DNA from: Henckelia pumila | Lineage: Eukaryota; Streptophyta; Magnoliopsida; Lamiales; Gesneriaceae | DNA length: 64,000 nt | Direction: 5' to 3' | Assembly: GCF_033568475.1 (NCBI RefSeq) | Contig: NC_133121.1 | Span: 201,138,664-201,202,663 of the forward strand | Part shown: positions 56,426-64,000 of the stretch, piece by piece | How positions within the stretch are numbered: the first letter of the stretch is position 1 | Layout: each line of letters starts with the position of its first letter | Notes under the pieces: model-generated | The model's input: only the letters and a program-made list of their open reading frames with translations | Told to the model about the DNA's origin: nothing | The model's database searches: none | Translations under genes and position numbers: made by a program

Positions 56426-59400
56426 CTAAGAAAACCTAGCTCTAAGGTAAGGAAGCCCGGAAGAATCCGAACGGGCCAATAGAGCAAAACGAGTGGGCAA
56501 GGGAGCCCCAAACTCAGCTAAAAACTGCCGATGGTCATGAGCATGCCGTGCCAGCGCATCCGCAACCGAATTCCCTTCCCTATAAATATGAGAGAAATGA
56601 ACCGGCCTATGCCTCACCAAAATACGCGTCCTCGACACAATATGATCCAAATCCCAGCGACACCTCCAAGAACGAAGAATCTGAATGGCTATCTGGGAAT
56701 CAGTTTCAATCCAAAGGGGAAAAAGACTATGGTCAGAACAGAAGAGGACACCCCTCCAAACCGCCCAAAGCTCTGCACAGACATTGGACCCCGGACCAAT
56801 GAACTCACTGAAAAAAGCCAAAGTACTACCAGAAGAATCTCTAACAACCCCACCCACGGAAGACTCACCCAGATTCCCTCTAGAACTCCCATCAACATTA
56901 AGCTTGAAGAACCCAGGCGGAGGCCTCAACCAACGGACAATCGCAGTCTTCAGAGTCCGTTGGAAGCCAACCGAGATGCCCATGGAACGCGCAGCCTGCG
57001 AAACCCCCAGCCAAAGGCGGGGCTTGATCGTGGCAGCAGAGTGGGCAAGTCTCAAGTAGGACAAGATCTGGAATTTGACCGTCTCCGCAGAAGGTGATAA
57101 GTGACGGTGCTTAACATCATTGCGTGCGGTCCAGAGGAACCAAAGCACGACGAAAGGAAGGAACTCCTTCACATTACCCCCAGGAGACCACTCGCGACCC
57201 CTCTTCCAAACGCTGAGGAACAACCGAAAGTCCTCAGTGTCGGGGATGCGAACACGAAAAATAGCCCCAAAGAAATGCCACACAGAGCGAGCAATGGGAC
57301 TATGAATGAAAACGTGTGTGAGCGTCTCAGACCTCTCACAACACTGACATTTGGATGCGAGTGAAAAACCACGCCGCTGAAGCACCTCATCAACAGGAAG
57401 CCACCGGTGCCAAAATCTCCACAAGAAAAAGGACATGGTGGGCCTCATCCACCGGCCCCAGCAAGGGGTCAAGATGTCCAAAACCTGCCCTCGCGGGCGG
57501 ACCTGCTCCCAAGCAGATCAAACCGAAAAGGCCCCATTAGAGCTGTGGATCCAAAGAGCCGCATTCGGCTCATCCACCAACACGGGGACCTGCGCTATCT
57601 CCTCCGCCAAAGCAGAAGGAACAGTAGCACAGAGGGTATCAAAATCCCACGCCCCCTCAAGAAGGAAGCTAGAAACACACGCACCCCTATCACCTCTGAC
57701 ATCACAACGGCTCGACAGAGGAGTATCCCCCAGCCAAATATCATCCCAAAAAGAAACCTCCCCACCCCCAATTCTCCACCGAATACCAGGCTCCGCACGA
57801 GGCCGAATCTGAAGCAAACGACGCCAAGTGGGGGAAATAACACCACGGGAGGGGGCACAAACGGGGCTCACAGACCTACAATACTTCCTCAAAAGGAAAC
57901 TCGCCCAAAGGGAAGTACCCTGTCTGCACCGAAACCACAGCTTCATGGAGAAGCTATCAACAATGTCTTTAAGACGACGAAAGCCAAGTCCGCCTTCACT
58001 CACCGGAAGGCAGGCACGAGACCACCTAGCCCAATGCCACTTTTTCTCCAAAGGACGAGAGCCCCAGAGAAAAGCATTAAAAATAAGCTCCAATCTCTCC
58101 AAAACAGTCAAGGGAGGCTGGATCACTTGACAGAGAAAAATCGGGATCGAGAGGAGCACACTACGAATCAGAGTCATCCGGCTCCCAGGCGCAAGGGAGC
58201 GGAGCTCCCAACCCTCCAGCTTTTTCCGAACCGATTGCAAAAGACGCTCAAACAAAGAGCACTTACGGTTCCCACGGAAAAGCGGAGCTCCAAGGTATCT
58301 CAAAGGCAGCTGCCCCTCCGCAAAACCAGTGATGCGCAGCAAACCGGAGCGGCGACGAGCAGAGCAACCCGGAGGAAAAATCATGGAACTCTTGGCCACA
58401 TTCACCAATTGGCCAGAGCAATTCTCATAATGAGCTAAGAAATCTTTGAGGCACTGCATACCCCGAGACCCCCCATTGGCAAAAATAATGACATCATCAG
58501 CATAAGCCAGATGGGAAATCGACAAGTCACACCCAGACCGGTACCTCAGATCAGGATTCTGGAGGAACAATCGATTGAGACCGCGGGACAAGTACTCAGC
58601 CCCAAGAATGAAAAGGAGAGGGGACAAGGGGTCCCCCTGGCGCAGGCCCCTCGCAGAACCAAAGAAACCAGCAGGGGTACCATTAATATTAACAGAGAAC
58701 TTGCAAAAAGAAATGCAAGCCCGCACCATCCTCACGACCTGTTTAGAAAAACCAAACCGCCTGAGGACATCCAAAAGAAAGGACCATTGGACTCTATCGT
58801 AAGCCTTGGCCATGTCCAGTTTCAAAATGACATTACCACCACGAGAAGGGAGGTTGAGGCTGTGAGTAAGCTCCTGAGCGAGAAGGATATTATCAGCGAT
58901 CATCCGACCCGGAACAAAACCACTCTGATTTTGAGAAATAAGCCTCCCAACCACAGAACTCAGCCGAGAGTACAAAAGCTTCGAGATGATCTTATTAGAG
59001 ACATTGCACAAGCTGATAGGACGGAAGTCCGTCCAAGCCTGAGCACCCGCGACTTTAGGAATCAAAGTGATTGTGGTGGCAGTGAAGCCTTGAGGCAAAT
59101 GAGAGCCACCAAAAAAGTCAAGGACGGCGTCCATGACGTCCTGCTGCACAAAATCCCAGCAGTGCTGGAAGAAGATCGACGAATACCCATCAGGTCCCGC
59201 CACACTCTCCCTAGGAATGGAGAAAACAACCGATCGCACCTCCTCCAAGGAGGGAAAGGCAGCAATGCGATTATTCTCCTCAAGAGAAATATCCGGGGAA
59301 AAACCAGCAAAATCAGGCAGAGCCAAGATAAAAGGATCCCCAGTGAGGAGGCGCTGGAAATACACAGCCCCAGACTGCTGGATAAGCGTCGGGGAAGTAA

Positions 59401-60466
59401 GGCAGGTCCCGTCTTCCCAAATACGGAAGATCTTATTCGCCACATGCTTCTTCTTAACCATATTATGGAAGAGCTTCGTGTTACGCTCCCCATCCTCCAA
59501 CCACTTGCAAGCGGCTTTTTGTTTCCAAAAATCCGCCTCCATGGCGGTGATACGGGCCAAATCCTTGTTGCACCTGGACAGAAGGTTCCAACAGTGCTCA
59601 GAGGGGTTCGCTTCACAGGCGGCCTCAGCAAGTCTAACAGACTTCTCCGCCTCAGCGATCCGATCAAAAATGTTCTCGAACACATCCCGATTCCACCACT
59701 TGAGGTGGCCCTTCAGACGCTTCAGCTTCGCAAAAAGCTTGGGCATGCCCTGTAGAAGACAGGGCGTGTTCCAATTCAGCCTTACAGTCTGAAGGAACCC
59801 AGGATGACGGATCCACATGCTCTGGAACCGAAAAGAGCTCGGCCCACGAGCGAAAACAGGAGCAGAGACCAAAAGGGGGCAATGATCCGAAACCGAACGA
59901 CTGAGGTGTTCCACACGAATAGAATGGAAATGATCACTCCAATCCACAGAAACAAAAACTCGGTCCAGACGCTTCCAAATGTTCCTGTTCGTCCAAGTGA
60001 ACGAGGAACCCTCAAAACCAGCTTCAACCAAGGCCGATTCGAGGATAAAATCGTTAAACTCATCCATGGGGAGTTGCCTCCCGCCAGACGAGCCCAAGCA
60101 TTCAGAAGCATCTCTCACAACATTGAAGTCCCCTCCAACAAGCCAGGGACCAGTGTCAGGCTTAACCTGCAGCAAAGAAGCCCACAAGTCCCTCCGCACA
60201 GTGTAGTCACACTTGGCATAAACAAAAGAACAAAAAACCGCCACCGGGAGGAAAGGCGCAGACACTTTGAAGTGGAGGAACTGAGCATGATCAAAGACAC
60301 ACTCAGCCATCACATCTTCAGCAAAAAAAACCCAAATATGCCCAGAGAGATTCGAGAAAACTCTCTGAAAACCCAGACGACGCACCATGAAACGCTGATC
60401 AAGGGCAATCATCGGCTCCAAAACAGCCAAAATCTTAACACGCTTTTCTTTGACAAAAGCGTGAAG
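56426..60466 (-). pseudogene. LINE D ORF2, 5'-truncated, one nonsense codon
   Basis: Starts at codon ~20 of the endonuclease (LHAFVKEKR) and otherwise keeps all domains: GGDFN, SDHCPL, RT with YADD, the full thumb/connection region that unit C lacks, zf-RVT and RNase H (NVDGS, AELWA, ETDS, SVADALA). TGA at 57518-57520 replaces an Arg codon of the sister units (FSVRSAWEQV). The EN start WNIRG is missing, so no complete protein can be made. Confidence 0.92.
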
Positions 60467-60486
60467 TTAGGGTTTAGGGTTTAGGG
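60467..60486 (+). repeat. Telomere repeat between LINE D and E
   Basis: TTAGGG and two TTTAGGG, only about 20 bases, then poly(T) of unit E. Confidence 0.95.
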
Positions 60487-63132
60487 TTTTTTTTTTTTTT
60501 TTTTAAAAAAACACCGCCGGAAGCGGGGGGGTTAGGCGGACCCCTACCAGTATATATACATAAAAGACAATACAAAAAAACCTAAAGGAGGAGGGGGACT
60601 AGACCAAGACCTCCTCTAAAGGCTATACAAGGCAAATAAAAACATGAAAACATCTAAACATCAAAACATCAAAACATGATCACATAAAAGACATCAGATG
60701 CCCAAAAACAGTATAAACAGGAGGCAGGGAGAAATCACCAGTAAACGCCCACTGAATACCGTCCAATCAAACCATCATCAACAAGCAGTCAAGGTGGCCT
60801 ATCCAAAGCAGCAGAAGACTGACTCTGTTGCCTCTTGAAACTGTGTCGAGACATAGGATGCGGGCGAACAGAAGGGGGCCGGCGAGCCTCCGCAGCCTGC
60901 TGATCTCGTAACTCCTTAGAAGTAAGAGGCTGAACCTCCGCATAAACAGAATCAAAATCACGAACCGGATGACGCGCCAAATGAGACTGCTCACGCATGT
61001 CCAAATCCAAAGGATGAATAAAAACCAACCCCGGAGAAGGAGAAGTAAGCACCTGAGGCGGAGCATCCACAAGCAACGGATCAGAGGGAGGCTGAGACTG
61101 GGCCTCCAATAACATCTGACCAGCCAGAGGCTGATCAGGAACAGTCACCATAACCTGAACGGTCTCCAGGGGCTCAGCAGAGGTGGTAGAAACACCAGAG
61201 GGCTCACCCTGATCCAAACTAACATCCCGGAGGGCATCAAATCGTCCTAAAGGTAAAGGCAGCCCTTGACCCGAAGAAAGCGGCTGCCTACGTCTACCCT
61301 GTTTAACAGTCCAAACTTCCTCAGGGGCCACAACTGAAGGGATAGGGGAAGGAACAACATCAGTAGAAGTAACCGAAGAAGGATCCCTAGGCTGCGGAAC
61401 ATCAGACGAAGGACCCTGTGGAGCCTTACCCTGAGGCCTGCGTCTGCGAGGTCTAGAAGGAGCACCAGCGCGAGAACAGAAAGCAAGGGAATGCCCCATC
61501 AACTTGCAATGAGTGCAGAAATGCGGGACTTTCTCATAGACCACCTGAATCACCTGGCTATGATCACCCCAACCAACCCATAACTGCTCCTGACGAGCCG
61601 CGAGAACATCCATCTCAACACAGACTCTCGCAAAAGAGCCCCTGTTACCCTCTACAGTGAAGTCATCAATCTTAATCGGATTACCTAGGATCTTAGCAAT
61701 CGGATAAAGACTCTGTTTGGCATATAAATGCAGAGGCAAATCAGGAAACCTAACCCAAACCGGAGCAATAGAAGATTCTGCCTCAAACTTGAACTCCGGA
61801 GTCCATTTAGAAAAATGGATCGAGACAGAACGGATAAAAATATCAGGTTTGCTCCAAAACTTCAAGTAATCAACTTCCTCCGAAAAAATAATAACCATAA
61901 AGCCCCGAGGAAGGAAACGAACAGAATGGGAGCCAATTAAACCAGAACCAGATAAAGCAGTAATAATATCCGAATTAGGAGTCAAACCCCTATTCCCCGA
62001 AACACGCCCTACCAAAGCAAAATGGAAAGGCTCAGATAAAGAAGATATCACCTGATCAGGGAATAAAATCCCTGGGATACCATCTCTCAAAGTCGGGTCG
62101 AGGGCTTCCACCTGCGAGTCCGCAACATCATCAAAACTCAAATTGCGCAGACCTGGGGAAGAAGCAGCAACATCTCTAAAAGAGACCTTGGGATGAGCAG
62201 GAACCCGCTTCGGAGCAGCAGAAACAGGAGGACGAGCTGAAACGGAGGCCAGGTCAACAAGACCGGGTTGACACGGTGACTTGCGAGTTGACTGGGCCGA
62301 GTCACCGGTCGGAGAACCACCCAAGTACTGCGAGGAGGTGGGGAGTTCGAAACCGGAACAATCACCACCAGAACCGGCCGGGAAGATGGGGAAATCAGGC
62401 GCAACAGTAGCCGAAAAACCGCCGGAAAATTGAAATTGGGCGTTTTTGACTGGGACCTCCGATGACAGAACGGGAACGGTGGATGGAAAGCCCATCGAGA
62501 CAGGAACTTGCTGACCAAAAATCAGCTCACTCGGACGGTGGACGGCGGCGGAATTGCAAAAAGACTCCGGCAGGGGCGTGAATAGGGAGCTGCGCACGTT
62601 CAAACCCAAATCGCCGGAGCTAGGGGGCATAGTCGGCGACACGCCCTGAAGGATCGGAAAGGACTCTTCAAGGCGGTTCAGGAACTGGGTCCGGCTCGAC
62701 GGGGCACCAGCGGACGCGCCGTAGATCGGGGAAACAGTCGCCGGAATTCGCGTGAACAGTGCCGTCGGGACATCAACGGCCGAATTGGACGGGCAAAACA
62801 ACTCCAAATTGGATGAAATTTGTACCGTGTGTTCGTCTTGGAAAGGCGCATCAGATGAAAAAATGGGCTTGTCCATCGGAGCAACGACGGCCGAAATCGC
62901 ACAGTTGATCGGAAAAGTCGAAACTTCAAACGAGGATTTGACCGGGAAAATCAACTCCGAATTACCTGAAATTTTAGTATGTTGGTCGCCTTGACGAGGC
63001 GATTCCGATGATACCATGGGCTTGCCGGAAACCGGCACCGGCCGGCCGGCCGACGGGAGGCGATTTTTTGGCTCTATTTTGGCTTTTTTTAACTTGAGAG
63101 CATTTTAGTTCGGAAGTTCGAATTTTTAAAAA
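60487..63132 (-). mobile_element. Gag-only telomere-associated LINE unit E
   Basis: About 2.65 kb: poly(T) 60487-60504, the 3' tail shared with the two-ORF units, a 3' untranslated region of about 285 bases, one open ORF1, and a 5' untranslated region of about 94 bases ending at AAAAAGGTTTAGGG. No endonuclease or RT sequence is present. It appears complete at both ends, so it is a distinct non-autonomous element and not a 5' truncation. Confidence 0.93.
60789..63038 (-). CDS. LINE E ORF1: Gag-like protein of non-autonomous element
   Basis: 749 codons, open, from Met 63038 (MPVSGKPMV) to TGA at 60789-60791. Homologous to ORF1 of units A and C: DUF4283 about 338-490 (FALVGRVSGNRG to VCVEMDVL), CX2CX4HX4C knuckle about 508-521 (CTHCKLMGHSLAFC), then arginine-rich RPRRRRPQGK. 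The N-terminal motif (TKISGNSELIFP) appears twice (again TVQISSNLELFCP near residue 72), a partial internal duplication. The C-terminus differs from the two-ORF units and has KRQQSQSSAALDRPP. By analogy with Gag-only telomeric elements it may package its own RNA and borrow RT from autonomous relatives (inference). Confidence 0.92.
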   Translation of the reverse strand: MPVSGKPMVSSESPRQGDQHTKISGNSELIFPVKSSFEVSTFPINCAISAVVAPMDKPIFSSDAPFQDEHTVQISSNLELFCPSNSAVDVPTALFTRIPATVSPIYGASAGAPSSRTQFLNRLEESFPILQGVSPTMPPSSGDLGLNVRSSLFTPLPESFCNSAAVHRPSELIFGQQVPVSMGFPSTVPVLSSEVPVKNAQFQFSGGFSATVAPDFPIFPAGSGGDCSGFELPTSSQYLGGSPTGDSAQSTRKSPCQPGLVDLASVSARPPVSAAPKRVPAHPKVSFRDVAASSPGLRNLSFDDVADSQVEALDPTLRDGIPGILFPDQVISSLSEPFHFALVGRVSGNRGLTPNSDIITALSGSGLIGSHSVRFLPRGFMVIIFSEEVDYLKFWSKPDIFIRSVSIHFSKWTPEFKFEAESSIAPVWVRFPDLPLHLYAKQSLYPIAKILGNPIKIDDFTVEGNRGSFARVCVEMDVLAARQEQLWVGWGDHSQVIQVVYEKVPHFCTHCKLMGHSLAFCSRAGAPSRPRRRRPQGKAPQGPSSDVPQPRDPSSVTSTDVVPSPIPSVVAPEEVWTVKQGRRRQPLSSGQGLPLPLGRFDALRDVSLDQGEPSGVSTTSAEPLETVQVMVTVPDQPLAGQMLLEAQSQPPSDPLLVDAPPQVLTSPSPGLVFIHPLDLDMREQSHLARHPVRDFDSVYAEVQPLTSKELRDQQAAEARRPPSVRPHPMSRHSFKRQQSQSSAALDRPP

Positions 63133-63161
63133 GGTTTAGGGTTTAGGGTTTAGGGTTTAGG

Positions 63162-63162
<1 letters not shown>
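63132..63162 (+). repeat. Telomere repeat between LINE E and F
   Basis: Four perfect TTTAGGG units followed by the poly(T) of unit F. Confidence 0.96.
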
Positions 63163-63195
<33 letters not shown>

Positions 63196-64000
63196 CCGCC
63201 GGAAGCGGGGGGGTTAGGCGGACCCCTACCAGTATATATACATAAAAGACAATACAAAGAAACCTAAAGGAGGAGGGGGACTAGACCAAGACCTCCTCTA
63301 AAGGCTATACAAGGCAAATAAAAACATGAAAACATCTAAACATCAAAACATCAAAACATGATCACATAAAAGACATCAGATGCCCAAAAACAGTATAAAC
63401 AGGAGGCAGGGAGAAATCACCAGTAAACGCCCACTGAATACCGTCCAATCAAACCATCATCAACAAGCAGTCAAGGTGGCCTATCCAAAGCAGCAGAAGA
63501 CTGACTCTGTTGCCTCTTGAAACTGCGTCGAGACATAGGATGCGGGCGAACAGAAGGGGGCCGGCGAGCCTGCGCAGCCTGCTGATCTCGTAACTCCTTA
63601 GAAGTAAGAGGCTGAACCTCCGCATAAACAGAATCAAAATCACGAACCGAATGACGCGCCAAATGAGACTGCTCACGCATGTCCAAATCCAAAGGATGAA
63701 TAAAAACCAACCCCGGAGAAGGAGAAGTAAGCACCTGAGGCGGAGCATCCACAAGCAACGGATCAGAGGGAGGCTGAGACTGGGCCTCCAATAACATCTG
63801 ACCAGCCAGAGGCTGATCAGGAACAGTCACCATAACCTGAACGGTCTCCAGGGGCTCAGCAGAGGTGGTAGAAACACCAGAGGGCTCACCCTGATCCAAA
63901 CTAACATCCCGGAGGGCATCAAATCGTCCTAAAGGTAAAGGCAGCCCTTGACCCGAAGAAAGCGGCTGCCTACGTCTACCCTGTTTAACAGTCCAAACTT
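63163..64000 (-). mobile_element. Gag-only LINE unit F, runs off the window
   Basis: Poly(T) 63163-63187 (longer than in E), then sequence nearly identical to unit E for the remaining 813 bases, with a handful of substitutions. The 5' end lies beyond the window. Confidence 0.93.
63471..64000 (-). CDS. LINE F ORF1, C-terminal part
   Basis: The frame is open from the window edge to the stop at 63471-63473. It matches the last ~175 residues of the unit E protein with a few changes, for example RRSFKRQQ for RHSFKRQQ. The knuckle and DUF4283 would lie outside the window. Start not visible. Confidence 0.88.
   Translation of the reverse strand, partial: VWTVKQGRRRQPLSSGQGLPLPLGRFDALRDVSLDQGEPSGVSTTSAEPLETVQVMVTVPDQPLAGQMLLEAQSQPPSDPLLVDAPPQVLTSPSPGLVFIHPLDLDMREQSHLARHSVRDFDSVYAEVQPLTSKELRDQQAAQARRPPSVRPHPMSRRSFKRQQSQSSAALDRPP

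Larger units (their letters stand above)
55238..60466 (-). mobile_element. Telomere-associated LINE unit D, truncated in endonuclease
   Basis: About 5.2 kb: poly(T) 55238-55263 with one A, conserved 3' tail with about 16 G, 3' untranslated region nearly identical to unit C, and ORF2 lacking its first ~19 codons. No ORF1. The 5' break (GTGAAG, 60466) continues as TTAGGGTTTAGGG. Confidence 0.95.

Noticed and set aside
32626..64000. Satellite DNA made of ordinary segmental duplications of one LINE insertion
   Set aside because: Units differ in subfamily, 5' end point, poly(T) length and spacer content, so most must come from separate retrotransposition events. Only E/F could be a simple duplication.

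Overview
The window is nuclear DNA of a flowering plant, probably a eudicot. It holds fragments of plant ribosomal protein S3, 26S proteasome RPT2 and peroxisomal glycolate oxidase genes, Ty1/Copia and Tekay-type Ty3/Gypsy retrotransposons, and Arabidopsis-type telomere repeats (TTTAGGG). The species cannot be read from the sequence. I see no clearly intact host gene.

Layout. 1-16.35 kb is a nest of decayed LTR retrotransposons: the 5' half of a minus-strand Copia element inserted in a plus-strand Gypsy element, followed by minus-strand Gypsy LTRs and eroded internal regions. 16.35-20.99 kb is an island of host gene fragments, all on the plus strand: an RPS3 fragment, one RPT2-like exon, unrecognised exons, and the first exons of glycolate oxidase. 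A segment of about 1.05-1.1 kb carrying the glycolate oxidase promoter and exon 1 is tandemly duplicated. 20.99-32.63 kb is again LTR retrotransposon: a nearly complete but mutated minus-strand Tekay-like element (21.64-29.70 kb) flanked by LTR pieces and scrambled Gypsy fragments.

32.63-64.0 kb is the notable part. Six L1-type non-LTR retrotransposons (LINE units A-F) lie head to tail, all on the minus strand, each joined to its neighbours through TTTAGGG-type telomere repeats. At every unit the poly(A) end (poly(T) on the plus strand) is joined directly to a telomeric GGG on the proximal side. At every visible 5' end the LINE runs back into telomere repeats. The G-rich strand points right, so each LINE has its 3' end proximal and its 5' end distal, the polarity expected if a telomeric 3' OH primes reverse transcription. 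It is also the polarity of Drosophila HeT-A/TART.

Units A-D encode, or once encoded, ORF1 (a Gag-like protein with DUF4283 and a CCHC knuckle) and ORF2 (endonuclease, reverse transcriptase, zf-RVT, RNase H). Units E and F have ORF1 only but share the 3' tail of the autonomous units, so they look like a non-autonomous Gag-only partner. Decay is heaviest in proximal unit A and lowest in distal E/F, as successive addition toward the chromosome end would predict. Whether the array reaches the present telomere cannot be decided from this window.
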